Part shown: positions 44,981 through 54,605 of the stretch, piece after piece | Numbering within the stretch: the stretch's first letter is position 1 | Layout: every line of letters begins with the position of its first letter | Origin: NP936 sp002726085 | GTDB lineage: Bacteria > Acidobacteriota > Vicinamibacteria > Vicinamibacterales > UBA8438 | DNA length: 64,000 nucleotides | Direction of reading: 5' to 3' | NCBI GenBank assembly: GCA_036012905.1 | Contig: DASCQF010000011.1 | Coordinates: 1-64,000 of the forward strand | The notes under the pieces: model-generated | Told to the model about the DNA's origin: nothing | Seen by the model: the letters and a program-made list of their open reading frames with translations, nothing else | The model's database searches: none | Made by a program: the position numbers and the translations under genes

Positions 44981-46306
44981 TTACCGTCCCTGGTCCTCCC
45001 CCTCGGGTCCGCGCTGCCCGGCTCCTGGGCGGCGCCGCCGCCGGCGCCGCCGGCGCCGCCGAGGCCGCACTTGCTCCTCGTCGGGAGCGGCCGCTGCGGC
45101 GCTTGCCTCGCTCTGCCAGCGCTCGACCAGCTCAGGCGTCTGTCCGTGGACCTCCATCCAGGTGAGCGCGTCGGCGAACGCCGACCGATGCATCAGGGTC
45201 CGCGTCGCGCGCGGTGACAGTTGCTCTTCGGCCAGACGGTGTTGCAGATCCAGTATCTGACGCAGACGCTCCAGGTCTCGGCGCGCGACCGGGAGGACGC
45301 CGAGCGAGACCTCGAGTGGGCGCTTGGCAAGCGGTTCGTGGGCCGCGCGGCGCCGGGGACGTTCGATCGTCGCGAACGGCGACACGATGCTGCCGAGCAG
45401 AATGGCGTTTCCGAGCGACGGCGGGATGTCGTCGAACTGGCGTCGGTACCGATCGAGTGCCGCCAGCGACCGCCAGAGCGCGTCTGATCGGGCGCGGTCG
45501 AGCTCCGGTGCGATGTGCTGCAAGAGTTTTACGTCGCCCAGGTCGCGGATGATCCGTTCGGAGGCGCCGCTACGCGCAATCTTGTAGAGCTCCTCCACGA
45601 GACGCGCCGGTGAGCTGTGGGCGATCTCGCCATGATGCTTGCGGATTGCCGCGGTCACGGCTGGGTCAATGGAGAGATCGAGCCTGGCCGCCAGCACGAT
45701 CGCCCGGAGCATACGGACCGGGTCCTCGATGAAGCGCTCGTTGGGGTCGCCGATGCTCCGAATCGTTCGGCTCCGGATGTCGCGCATGCCGTCGACATAA
45801 TCGAGGATGGAGCGGGTAGACGCGTCGTAGAACAGCGCGTTGATCGTGAAGTCTCGCCGGAAGGCATCTTCCTCGGCTGTGCCAAACGTGTTGTCGCGTG
45901 GAATGAATCGCCGTGGGCGGGTGCCGGCCGCCGCTGCTTCCCGCTTGGCCCGTTCTCGTTCCGCCTCGCGCGCCCCGCGTTCGGTGTCGGTTTCCGGCGG
46001 AATCTGCTTGCGAAACGTGGCGACCTCGAGCGTCTTCTCGCCGAACTTGATGTGCGCCAGCCGGAATCGCCGACCGATGATCCAACAGTTTCGGAAGAGC
46101 CGCTTGATCTGCTGCGGATGCGCAGCGGTCCCGAGGTCGAAATCCTTCGGGCGCCGGTCCAGCAACAGGTCTCGCACACCACCGCCGACGAGATACGTCT
46201 CGAAGTCGTTCTGCTGGAGTCGGGCGATGACCTTGAGCGCGTCGTGGTCTATGTGCCGGCGGGAGACGTGATGCTCCGATCGCGGGATTGTGGTGGGCTC
46301 CGCCAT
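44981..46306 (-). CDS. pcnB: Poly(A) polymerase/tRNA nucleotidyltransferase family protein (PcnB-like)
   Basis: A 441-residue class II nucleotidyltransferase. It has LVGGGVRDLLLDRRPKDFDLGT (residues about 33-54, with the catalytic Asp pair), RNCWIIGRRFRLAHIKFG, FTINALFYDA and a basic RRDF motif. PcnB features such as RFIPRDNTFGTAEEDAFRRDF are clear, so it most likely adds poly(A) tails. The C-terminus ends with eleven arginines in a run, from a GCC/GGC microsatellite near 45030-45064. The start is ATG 46306. Confidence 0.85.
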   Translation of the reverse strand: MAEPTTIPRSEHHVSRRHIDHDALKVIARLQQNDFETYLVGGGVRDLLLDRRPKDFDLGTAAHPQQIKRLFRNCWIIGRRFRLAHIKFGEKTLEVATFRKQIPPETDTERGAREAERERAKREAAAAGTRPRRFIPRDNTFGTAEEDAFRRDFTINALFYDASTRSILDYVDGMRDIRSRTIRSIGDPNERFIEDPVRMLRAIVLAARLDLSIDPAVTAAIRKHHGEIAHSSPARLVEELYKIARSGASERIIRDLGDVKLLQHIAPELDRARSDALWRSLAALDRYRRQFDDIPPSLGNAILLGSIVSPFATIERPRRRAAHEPLAKRPLEVSLGVLPVARRDLERLRQILDLQHRLAEEQLSPRATRTLMHRSAFADALTWMEVHGQTPELVERWQSEASAAAAAPDEEQVRPRRRRRRRRRRRPGAGQRGPEGEDQGR

Positions 46307-46679
46307 TCGGTCGAGGATTATACAACTCCGCCAGGATGGTGACTGGAGGGATTCGGGCCGACGAACGGCGCCGTTCTGACGTAAGGTGTTATTTGTAAGC
46401 AGCTTACGTAAATAGCAGTTGAGGGCGTGAGTGATTTTCCGCACTAGGTGAGACGCCCGAATCAGATGGTCGAAACCCCAACAGGGCCCGGGGTAAATCC
46501 AGGTGCTCGCCATACCAGTCTGGCGTCGCCGTGCAGTTGTAGCTGCGGTGCCGAGGCCGCCCTACCCGGATGTCGAATGACACGTGAACTGGAGTTTCAG
46601 GACGTACTGGCTTATAACAGCGGTGGAGAAGTGCTTGCGCGTGACGCCGATCAGGGCCGCGGGACAGGGAGTAGATGAC
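46307..46679. other. Divergent intergenic region, 373 bp
   Basis: No gene supported. It holds the nested palindromes at 46363-46409 and otherwise unstructured GC-rich sequence. Promoters of the nucleotidyltransferase and propeller genes should lie here. Confidence 0.45.
46363..46409. promoter_or_regulatory. Palindrome plus nested inverted repeats, possible operator
   Basis: A perfect 14-bp palindrome GAACGGCGCCGTTC (46363-46376) is followed at once by ACGTAAG (46379-46385), mirrored at CTTACGT (46403-46409). Inside it is GTAAGC-A-GCTTAC (46395-46407). The repeated GTAAG half-sites suggest a regulator-binding site or RNA structure. Confidence 0.45.
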
Positions 46680-48026
46680 ATGAGCTCAGCCAGGTGCGGT
46701 CCCGTGCTGGTGTTGATGATGACGCTCACCGTCATTGAGCCGGCGGGGCGAGCGGCCGAGGCCGACAACTGGCCGCACTTGCGTGGGCCGACGATGAACG
46801 CCGCGGTGGCCGACAACCCGGACCTGCCCGAGACCTGGAGCCAGACCGAGAACGTCGAATGGGTCACCGACGTTCCGGGCCTCGGCTGGTCGAGCCCGGT
46901 GGTTTGGGGCAACCGCCTCTTCGTGACCACGGTGACCGCCGAGGGTGCGTTCGAACAGCCCAAGCCGGGGCTCTACGCGCCGCAGGGGCGTCCCGAGCCG
47001 CCGCCGCTCGAGCACGACTGGCTGGTCTACTGCCTGGATCTCGAGACGGGTGACGTGCTCTGGCGCCGTTCCGTGAGCTCGGGCCGGCCGTCGTTCCCGC
47101 GCCATATGAAGAACACCTACGCGTCGGAAACGCCGACCACTGACGGCGAGCGGGTGTATGTGCGCTTCGGCGATCTCGGTCTTTACACCTTCGACATGGA
47201 CGGAAACGAGGTCTGGAGCCTTGAGATTCCCGATAAACAGACGCGGTCAAACTGGGGGTCGGCCTCGTCGCCGGTGGTGCACGAAGACAAGCTGATCATC
47301 GTCTACGACAACGAGGAGGAGTCGTGGATCGCCGCGCTCGACAAGCGCACCGGTCGAGAGATCTGGCGCACGGCCCGCGACGAGGTCTCGAGCTGGGCCA
47401 CTCCCTACATCTGGGAGCACGAGCAACGCACCGAAATTGTCACCTCGGCGGTCAACCGCATCCGTTCCTACGACCTCGACGGCAACCTTCTGTGGGAGAT
47501 GGACGGCCGGATGTCTTGGGCATCCATCGCCACGCCGTTCTCGAGCCACGGACTCGTCTATGTAAACTCCGGGTACTTCCGTGACGATCACCGACCCGCA
47601 TACGCCATACGACCGGGAGCCAGCGGCGACATCACGCTCGTCGATGGGGAGCGGTCGAACGACTACGTCGCCTGGTATCAGCCGAAGGCCGGCAACTACA
47701 ATACGTCGCCGCTCGTCTACGGCGACATCTACTACAGCCTGCTCGACCGCGGGTTCTTCGAAGCCTACGATGCCCGGACCGGTGAGCCGGTCTACGGCCG
47801 GCAGCGCATCCGCGTGGGCGCAAGCTTCACCTCGTCGCCCTGGGCCTACAACGGCAAGATCTTCGCGCTGAGCGAACAGGGCGACACGTACGTCATGCGA
47901 GCCGGACGCGAGTTCGAGGTGCTCGGGGTCAACAGCCTTGACGACATGGCGATGGCGTCACCGGCGATCGTCGGCGACCGTCTGCTGATTCGTACGCGAA
48001 CCAAGGTGTACAGCGTCAGAAAATGA
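46680..48026 (+). CDS. Exported PQQ-like beta-propeller protein
   Basis: A 448-residue secreted propeller. ATG 46680 has AGGGAG eight bases upstream; the signal sequence ends near RAAEA. About seven blades are visible as repeats of the type LDLETGDVLWRRSV, LDKRTGREIWRTA, YDARTGEPVYGRQ and a conserved SSPVV before each. It lacks the alcohol-dehydrogenase motifs of the protein at 28008, so it is a BamB/PQQ-like scaffold rather than a catalytic quinoprotein. Such proteins are frequent in this phylum; the ligand is unknown. Confidence 0.75.
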   Translation: MSSARCGPVLVLMMTLTVIEPAGRAAEADNWPHLRGPTMNAAVADNPDLPETWSQTENVEWVTDVPGLGWSSPVVWGNRLFVTTVTAEGAFEQPKPGLYAPQGRPEPPPLEHDWLVYCLDLETGDVLWRRSVSSGRPSFPRHMKNTYASETPTTDGERVYVRFGDLGLYTFDMDGNEVWSLEIPDKQTRSNWGSASSPVVHEDKLIIVYDNEEESWIAALDKRTGREIWRTARDEVSSWATPYIWEHEQRTEIVTSAVNRIRSYDLDGNLLWEMDGRMSWASIATPFSSHGLVYVNSGYFRDDHRPAYAIRPGASGDITLVDGERSNDYVAWYQPKAGNYNTSPLVYGDIYYSLLDRGFFEAYDARTGEPVYGRQRIRVGASFTSSPWAYNGKIFALSEQGDTYVMRAGREFEVLGVNSLDDMAMASPAIVGDRLLIRTRTKVYSVRK

Positions 48027-48063
48027 TGTGTCGTTCCTAGGTGAAGCGCTACTAGGGATGCTG

Positions 48064-50739
48064 TTACCCTTTGGCGGCCATCCAGTTCTCCCCGATCCCG
48101 ACATCGACCGTCAGCGGCACGCTCAGGTCGGCGGCCCGCTCCATCCGGTCGCGAACCAGCGATGCCACCGAGTCGGCCTCGTCCCCCGGTGCCTCGATCA
48201 GTAGCTCGTCGTGCACCGTGAGGATCATCGGCGCCGATGCCGGCAGCGCGCCGGCGAGTTCGATCATCGCCCGCTTCAGGATGTCGGCAGCGGTGCCCTG
48301 GATCGGCATGTTCACCGTCACCCGCTCGGCGGCCGCCCGGATTTGGCCGTTGCGGCTGCGTAGCTCCGGTACCAGCCGGCGCCGGCCGAACATCGTCCGG
48401 ACCTCGCCGGTTTCACGCGCCGTCTCGACCACCCCCTCGAGAAATCCCCGCACGCTGGGGTAGCCCTCGAAGTAGGCATCGATGAACGCCTGCGCCGCGT
48501 GCGGCGTGACGTCGATGTCCTTGGCCAGCGTGAACGCCGTCTTGCCGTAGAGCAAGGCATAGTTGATGATCTTGGCGCGTCGTCGTAGCTCATGCGGGTC
48601 GAGCCCGCTGTCATCCCCGAACACACGGTGCGCCGTCTGGTCGTGGATGTCCTCGCCGCCGACGAAGGCGTCGATGAGGGCGGGGTCGGCCGAGAGATGG
48701 GCCAGCACGCGCAGCTCGATCTGGGAGTAGTCGGCCGAGATCAGCACGTGTCCCTCACGGGCGACAAAGGCCCTGCGGATTTCACGGCCAAGCGGCGTCC
48801 GGATCGGGATGTTCTGCAGGTTCGGGTCGCTGCTGCTCAGCCGCCCGGTCGCCGCGACCGCCTGGTTGAAGGAGGTATGCACGCGGCCCGTGTCCGGTCG
48901 CACCATTTTGGGCAACGCGTCGACATAGGTCCCCTTGAGCTTCTGCACCGCCCGCCACTCGACGACGAGCCGTGGGAGCTCATGCTGCTCCGCCAGCTCC
49001 GAGAGCACCTGCGCCGAGGTGGAAGCGGCGCGTGTCTTCCCGGTCTTCTTCCGGCTCGGCAGCGCCAGCTTCTCGAAGAGGATGGCCGACAGCTGCCGGG
49101 GTGAGTTGATGTTGAACGATTCGCCCGCAAGGCTGAAGATCTGCGATTGCAGCTCGTTTAGCTCGCCGTCCATCTGCCGGGACTGCGTGGCGAGGGCGTC
49201 GGTGGCAACCTGGATGCCGGCGCGTTCGATGTCGACCAGCACCGGAATCAGAGGGTGTTCCAGCTCGCGGTAGAGTTCCGCCAGGTGTTCCTCGCGCAAG
49301 AGCGCGGCCAGTGGGTCCCTTGCCTGCAACGGCAGATCGGCTCGCTCGCACGCATAGGCGACGACCCCGTCGGGCGGCAGACGGTCGAAGTCGGGCGCCT
49401 TGGGGCCTTTGCCGCGCACCGCCTGAGCGGTCAGTGCCTGGTAGCCGGCATGCTCGAGCGCCACGGTTTCGAGGGTGGGCGTTGTTCGCGTTGAGTCGAG
49501 GAGATAGCTGGCGATCATCGTGTCGAGCTCGAGACCCCGCAGCCGGACCGCGCTCGCAGCGAGCCATAGCATTTCCCGCTTGAGGTCGTGCCCGATCTTG
49601 CCCACCTGCGGGTCCTCGAGCAGTGGCCCCAGCGTCTCGAACACGGTCGCGCCATCCAGGCTGCCCGTCAGGTCGAGCCCGTCTCGCGCCAGCGGCACAT
49701 AGCTGGCTGACCGCGGCGCTGTCGAGAAGGCCAGGCCAACGACGCCGCTAGGAGACGGCGGCCCCGACACCGTCAGTACGTGCAGGCCGCAGTGGCCGGC
49801 TTCGCGGAGCGAGGCGGCGAGTGCTTCGAGCTGGGTGATCTCGTTGACGATGCGGTAGTCGGTGGCAACGCTTTCGGCGGTCGGTGCAAATTGGCTGAGC
49901 AGTGATGTGAATCCCAGCTCGGAGAATAGGGTGAAGCAGCGCGCCCGGTCGGCGCCAGCGTAGCGGTACTGGTCAGGCTCGGAGGGAACCGGTACATCTG
50001 TGTGAATCGTTACAAGGTCGCGGCTGCGGCGCGCGTCGTCGCCATGTTCGGTCAGCGCGGTGCGATACTTCTTCGTCGGCAGCTCGTCGGCGTGCTCGAG
50101 GAGCCAATCGAGCGAGCCAAAGTCTGAGACTAGCTGCCGGGCGCCCTTCTCGCCGATTCCGGGCACCCCCTTGACGTTGTCGCTGGCGTCTCCCATCAGC
50201 GAGAGGACGTCGACGACCTGGTCGGGACGTACCCCAAACTTCTCGATTACCCCAGCGTCGTCGTACCACGTGCCCTCATCCCGGGGATTGAATACCCGCA
50301 GCTGATCACTGACGAGCTGGAAAAAGTCCTTGTCCCCGGTCACGACGACCACGTCAATACCGGCGGCGATTGCCCGCGTGGCCAGGGTGCCGATCACGTC
50401 GTCGGCCTCGACTCCCTCATGTGTGACAACCGGTACACCAAGCGCCGCGCAGGCCTCGTGGACCCAGGGAACCTGTTCGACGAGGTCATCAGGCATCGGA
50501 CGCCGTGTCGCTTTGTAGTCGGCGTCGAGCTCGTGACGGAAGGTCGGGCCCCGCAAATCGAAGGCGGCGGCCATCAGATCCGGCTGCTGATCGTCGATGA
50601 GCTTTCGCAGCATCGTGACAAAGCCGTATACCGCGTTGGTCGACCGCCCGTCCGGTCCGGTCAACGCACGGATCGCGTGATACGCGCGGTACATCTGGTT
50701 GTTGCCGTCAATCAGGAAGAGGCGGGGCTTGGAGGACAT
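48064..50739 (-). CDS. polA: DNA polymerase I
   Basis: An 891-residue enzyme for gap filling and primer removal. The 5'-3' exonuclease is at 1 to about 290 (LIDGNNQMYRAYHA, VTGDKDFFQLV, LMGDASDNVKGVPGIG). A 3'-5' exonuclease-like region is at about 300-480; the DxE metal motif is not seen, so proofreading is probably lost. The polymerase is at about 500-891: motif A DYSQIELRVLAH, motif B RRRAKIINYALLYG and motif C TVHDELLIE. In motif B a Tyr (residue 727) stands where E. coli and Taq have Phe. ATG 50739 is the start; a -10-like TATACT lies at 50763-50758. Confidence 0.93.
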   Translation of the reverse strand: MSSKPRLFLIDGNNQMYRAYHAIRALTGPDGRSTNAVYGFVTMLRKLIDDQQPDLMAAAFDLRGPTFRHELDADYKATRRPMPDDLVEQVPWVHEACAALGVPVVTHEGVEADDVIGTLATRAIAAGIDVVVVTGDKDFFQLVSDQLRVFNPRDEGTWYDDAGVIEKFGVRPDQVVDVLSLMGDASDNVKGVPGIGEKGARQLVSDFGSLDWLLEHADELPTKKYRTALTEHGDDARRSRDLVTIHTDVPVPSEPDQYRYAGADRARCFTLFSELGFTSLLSQFAPTAESVATDYRIVNEITQLEALAASLREAGHCGLHVLTVSGPPSPSGVVGLAFSTAPRSASYVPLARDGLDLTGSLDGATVFETLGPLLEDPQVGKIGHDLKREMLWLAASAVRLRGLELDTMIASYLLDSTRTTPTLETVALEHAGYQALTAQAVRGKGPKAPDFDRLPPDGVVAYACERADLPLQARDPLAALLREEHLAELYRELEHPLIPVLVDIERAGIQVATDALATQSRQMDGELNELQSQIFSLAGESFNINSPRQLSAILFEKLALPSRKKTGKTRAASTSAQVLSELAEQHELPRLVVEWRAVQKLKGTYVDALPKMVRPDTGRVHTSFNQAVAATGRLSSSDPNLQNIPIRTPLGREIRRAFVAREGHVLISADYSQIELRVLAHLSADPALIDAFVGGEDIHDQTAHRVFGDDSGLDPHELRRRAKIINYALLYGKTAFTLAKDIDVTPHAAQAFIDAYFEGYPSVRGFLEGVVETARETGEVRTMFGRRRLVPELRSRNGQIRAAAERVTVNMPIQGTAADILKRAMIELAGALPASAPMILTVHDELLIEAPGDEADSVASLVRDRMERAADLSVPLTVDVGIGENWMAAKG

Positions 50740-50895
50740 GGTCGAGAAGGACCGCCAGTATATACCCCGCCTTCGCGCGCTGACAGTGATGCCTAGCGAG
50801 CTGCGGCGAGGCCGCCATAGCTGTCGCGAAGGCAGACCGTGTGAGGCTCTGAGGCTGGGAGGCGAACAATCGTGCCGAAAGCCAATCCGCGGCGC

Positions 50896-52728
50896 CTAGT
50901 GCGCCGCGCCGAGCTCGAGATTCAGCGACTGGCTCTCGCCGTCTCGGAGAGTCACCCGCGCGGCACGTCGTTGCAGGTCTTCGAGCAAGTGAGGGTCGAA
51001 CCATTCCCCCTGCTGAACGACCTCGACCACAGAGAGGAGATAGTCGCCTGGCGGGAGGCCCCGAATCCGATACTGGGCATTCTGGTCAGGTCGAGACGCC
51101 ATGATGTGTCTAGATTGCGGTTGCCAGAGTGTGTCGTTGGTCGGAAAGGCGATGACCGTAAACTCTGTCAGCGCGTTTCCCTGGTCGTCGTGCACCAGTC
51201 CGGTCAGCTCCGTGATCCGGGCGGTGATCTCCAACGTGACACCCGAGATGGTCTGTCCGGGAGCGAAGTCCAATGGCGTGTCGATGACGTTCCGTCCGTC
51301 GAGATACACGCCCTTCAGCTGCAGTCCCTCCGGCATGCGGCTCATCCTGATCAAGCGCGGGCCGCTCCCGACGTCGCTCAGGACGAAGCTGCCGTCATCC
51401 TGGACACCGGCGTCGGTGACTCCGCGGCCTTCGAACGGCGTCGAGTTGAGGGGGCTCGTCGTGACGACGATCCGTCTCGACGGGACCAGCTGTTGCTCGA
51501 CCCCGGGGGACTCCGGCATGCTCTTCCCGTCGAAGATGACGGTGCCTCGAATTTCGGCCCCGCGGCGCAGAATTAGCGATAGGTCGGTCACGTCCTGTCC
51601 GTTGACCGTGATCTCGGTAGTTGCGAAGACCAGGGGATTGTCGCCACGACCGCGCCCCTGGCGCGCCTGCACGGTGTACCGACCAGGTGGCACACCGTCC
51701 ACCTCGAAGGAGCCGTCGCGGTTGACCCGGCTCCCGAGCAGGGCGCCCGGCATGCGTCCGGTGTTTTCAACCGACGTCAGCATGATCTGCGTGCCGCGTG
51801 CAGCTGATCCGTCGGGACTGAACACCAGGCCGCCGACGCGCGCCATCTGTACGAGCTGGGCGGCGAAGGCGATCCCACTCAGCTCCTGGCTCAGCCCGAG
51901 TGTGAGCGGGGTCGCCTCACGAAGCGTCGTCACCCCGGGATAGTAGGTCGGCGCGAACCCGACCGTCTCAGGTTCTGCGGCGGTATCGGCGCCACCGAAG
52001 CCGCCTCTTCCACCGCGGCCGCCGCGGGCTCCGGATCCTCCGCGGCCGACCCGTCCGCCACCGGGAAAGGTGCTTCGCCGACGCGGCAGCGTCACGCTGA
52101 CGTAGTACTCACCCGGATCCAGATCGAACACACGAAATTGTCCCCGGTCATCGGTCTGGTCGGTGCCGGCCGGCTCGATCTCACGCTGACCCTGACGGTA
52201 GACGTACCGCAGCACCTGGACGACGGCACGCGGCATCGGTTCCCCGTCTTCGTCCACAACATGCCCGGTGAGCACTGAGCCCCGCGGCAGCGCAATGTCG
52301 ACGCTGCGGATCTGCCGGCCTGCGTCGACCTGAATCGGAAGGGCCGGCTGACGTGGGTGCTTCTGACCATAGGCAAGGGAGATGAAACCGGCCTTGCTGA
52401 CCGTAACCGTGAAATGGCCGGCCTGCAGATCGGTAAACAGGTACCGCCCGTTGTCGTCGGTTTGCACCGTTCGGCGGTCGCGGGTGTCCTGACCTGCAAG
52501 ACGCACGGTTGCGCGCTTGACGACGGCACCGGTGTCGGCGGCCAGCACGCGTCCCGAGAGTGTCGCAACGCCGGTCGCCCGGTCGAGGGCCGAGGTGTCC
52601 CGGGCAGGCTGTCCAAACTGCTGGCCCGCGCCATCGCGCGGCTGGCCGAACGCCGAAGGCGGACTCGGCACACAGACTCCCAGCAGAGTGAAGAATCCGG
52701 CCGCCAGGACAATCCGGGAAGTCAGCAT
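50896..52728 (-). CDS. Exported carboxypeptidase-regulatory-like multidomain protein
   Basis: A 610-residue secreted protein with a signal peptide ending near SAFGQ. It has several beta-sandwich repeats of the CarboxypepD_reg/SdrC type: SGRVLAADTGAVVKRATVRL (about 57-76), LTGHVVDEDGEPMPRAVVQV (about 153), GGLVFSPDGSAARGTQIML (about 320), and others near 400-550. A Gly-Arg rich linker lies near 230-250. Such proteins occur on the surface or in the periplasm of this phylum, often with TonB systems. It is in a minus-strand run below the ZIP transporter gene. Confidence 0.7.
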   Translation of the reverse strand: MLTSRIVLAAGFFTLLGVCVPSPPSAFGQPRDGAGQQFGQPARDTSALDRATGVATLSGRVLAADTGAVVKRATVRLAGQDTRDRRTVQTDDNGRYLFTDLQAGHFTVTVSKAGFISLAYGQKHPRQPALPIQVDAGRQIRSVDIALPRGSVLTGHVVDEDGEPMPRAVVQVLRYVYRQGQREIEPAGTDQTDDRGQFRVFDLDPGEYYVSVTLPRRRSTFPGGGRVGRGGSGARGGRGGRGGFGGADTAAEPETVGFAPTYYPGVTTLREATPLTLGLSQELSGIAFAAQLVQMARVGGLVFSPDGSAARGTQIMLTSVENTGRMPGALLGSRVNRDGSFEVDGVPPGRYTVQARQGRGRGDNPLVFATTEITVNGQDVTDLSLILRRGAEIRGTVIFDGKSMPESPGVEQQLVPSRRIVVTTSPLNSTPFEGRGVTDAGVQDDGSFVLSDVGSGPRLIRMSRMPEGLQLKGVYLDGRNVIDTPLDFAPGQTISGVTLEITARITELTGLVHDDQGNALTEFTVIAFPTNDTLWQPQSRHIMASRPDQNAQYRIRGLPPGDYLLSVVEVVQQGEWFDPHLLEDLQRRAARVTLRDGESQSLNLELGAAH

Positions 52729-52784
52729 CGTCTATATCTTCACTGTACTGTAGACGACCGCCAGCCGGAAGCTGAAGAGACGTC

Positions 52785-53513
52785 CTACAACATCATGATC
52801 GTGCCGACACCGGCGGCAATCAGTATGACCTGACGAACAGCGCCCTGGTCGATCGCCTCACGGTGCAGTCCGGGGATGAGGTCTGACATCGCCACGTAGA
52901 GGAAGCTCCCGGCGGCGACGGCGAGCACGTAGGGTAGCGCGGTTGGTGTCCAGCTTGCCGCCCCATAGACCGCGATGGCACCGAGCACGCACGTCGAGGC
53001 CGACAGGGCATTCAGGACGAAGGCCCGTGTGCGCGAGTAGCCGGCATCGAGCAAGATTGCGAAGTCGCCCACCTCTTGAGGGATCTGGTGCGCCGCCACG
53101 GCCAGCGCCGTCGTGATGCCCAGTGGCAGCGATGTGAGAACTGCCGCACCCACGATGGCGCCATCGGTGAAGTTGTGGAGACCGCTGCCGATCAGAATGA
53201 GCGCTGCGCTGGTGTCGTGCGCCTCGCAGTCCTCGGTATGGCAGTGACGCCAGATCACGAGCTTCTCGAGCATGAAGAACCCGAGGATGCCGGCCAGGAG
53301 CGCCCCAAGCGCCACAGGCGCCTCTAGCGATTCGAGCGCTTCGGGCACCAGCGCGAGCAACGCTACCCCGAGGAGCGTGCCGACCGCGTAGCTGATGAGA
53401 CCCGGAACCAGTTGGAGCCGGGTACGCTGACCCAGCAACAGGAGCGGCGAGGCAATGAGCACCCCACTCCCGCTTCCGACCAGGCTCAAACCGACCGCGG
53501 CGAGCAACTCCAC
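52785..53513 (-). CDS. ZIP-family divalent metal transporter
   Basis: A 242-residue integral membrane protein with eight helices. Metal-site motifs are HNFTDGAIVGA in helix IV (near residues 112-122) and AHQIPQEVGDF in helix V (near 141). A His/Cys/Asp loop, WRHCHTEDCEAHD, near residue 88 is typical of the ZIP cytoplasmic loop. It should import Zn, Fe or a similar ion. GTG 53513 is the only start; the ribosome site is weak. It is 30 bases from the VWFA gene, so cotranscribed. Confidence 0.85.
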   Translation of the reverse strand: MELLAAVGLSLVGSGSGVLIASPLLLLGQRTRLQLVPGLISYAVGTLLGVALLALVPEALESLEAPVALGALLAGILGFFMLEKLVIWRHCHTEDCEAHDTSAALILIGSGLHNFTDGAIVGAAVLTSLPLGITTALAVAAHQIPQEVGDFAILLDAGYSRTRAFVLNALSASTCVLGAIAVYGAASWTPTALPYVLAVAAGSFLYVAMSDLIPGLHREAIDQGAVRQVILIAAGVGTIMML

Positions 53514-53543
53514 GCGCCGGATGATATACGAAGGAGAGAGGAG

Positions 53544-54605
53544 TCAGGGGGTCGCGGTGAAGCCCCGTCGGGCACGGACCCGATAGGAGGAGTCGCGCAC
53601 CTCGACGCGAATCGAGTGCCAGCGGCCGTCCTTCTCGGTCTGCGCGGGATAGCCCAGGTAGTACTGCTGGCTCAGCTCGCGCGCGATGCCGGCGGTTGCC
53701 GGGTCGAGGTCGTCGGCGTCCCGGATAATCTCGGTCCGTCCGCCGCTGTCGTCGGTGAGGTCACGCAGGGCCGACACGTTGACGCGGTCGTCCTGTGCCG
53801 CCTGGATCGGGTTTCGGCCTCTCGGAAACTGAGGGGGTCGTCGGCCACCGCCCGGGAATGGGAAGGGGGTCGGGGCTGGAATTCCGATCGGCGGTCGGCG
53901 GGTCCGGCGTGACCCACCGGAGTCTCCGTCGATGCCGATCGCGTAGATCAGCGCCTCGTTCTCCCGGATGAGTTCCTGCAGATCCCGGAGGCGGGTTTCG
54001 CTGTTGTTGTCATTGCCATCGGAAATGATCAGCAACGCCTTCTTGGCGTGGCGCCCCTCCGCGATCTGCGGCACCGACTCGGCCACCGCGTCGTACATCG
54101 CGGTGCCGCCGCCTGGGCGGATGTCTCTGAGAGCGCGGCTGAGCAGTTCACGGTCGGTGGTCCAACGCTGCAGCCGGACCGGCGTGTAGCTGAACCGATA
54201 GAGAAGAATCTCGTCGTCCGGACCGAGCAGGTCGTACAGGAAGCGGTCGAGGGCGTTCCGCGCCGCGTCCATCTTCCGACCATCCATGCTCTCGCTTGTG
54301 TCCAGCGCGATGCCGAGGCTCACCGGCACCCGCTCGTTGTTGAATTGGGTCACCTCCACGAGCTCACCGTCCTGGTAGACCAGGAAGTCGTCCTTGGTCA
54401 AACCGTTGACGAAGCCGCCCCGGGGATCGGTGACCGTCGCGGTCACGTTGATCAGCTCGACACCGGTGCGGAACACGAACGCCGGGTCGCTCGGTTCAGG
54501 TCGTTGCTGACCGGCGGCCACCAATGGGACCACAGCGGCCAGTGACAGCGCGGTGGCGGCACGGCTGGGCCTTGGCACCAGGGTCAGCAACGTCTTCAAG
54601 GTCAT
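53544..54605 (-). CDS. Acidobacterial-type VWFA domain protein
   Basis: A 353-residue exported protein with a signal peptide (MTLKTLLTLV...AAGQQ). It has a strand-rich N-terminus (FRTGVELINVTATVTDPRG, DFLVYQDGELVEVTQFNNE) and then a VWFA domain with a MIDAS motif DTSESM (near residue 103), GGGTAMYDA and LIISDGNDNNS. This matches the acidobacterial VWFA-related family. It binds metal and probably a protein partner outside the cytoplasm. Its ATG overlaps the stop of the gene upstream. An ATG 54605 with GGGGAG seven bases upstream is preferred to the longer frame. Confidence 0.83.
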   Translation of the reverse strand: MTLKTLLTLVPRPSRAATALSLAAVVPLVAAGQQRPEPSDPAFVFRTGVELINVTATVTDPRGGFVNGLTKDDFLVYQDGELVEVTQFNNERVPVSLGIALDTSESMDGRKMDAARNALDRFLYDLLGPDDEILLYRFSYTPVRLQRWTTDRELLSRALRDIRPGGGTAMYDAVAESVPQIAEGRHAKKALLIISDGNDNNSETRLRDLQELIRENEALIYAIGIDGDSGGSRRTRRPPIGIPAPTPFPFPGGGRRPPQFPRGRNPIQAAQDDRVNVSALRDLTDDSGGRTEIIRDADDLDPATAGIARELSQQYYLGYPAQTEKDGRWHSIRVEVRDSSYRVRARRGFTATP

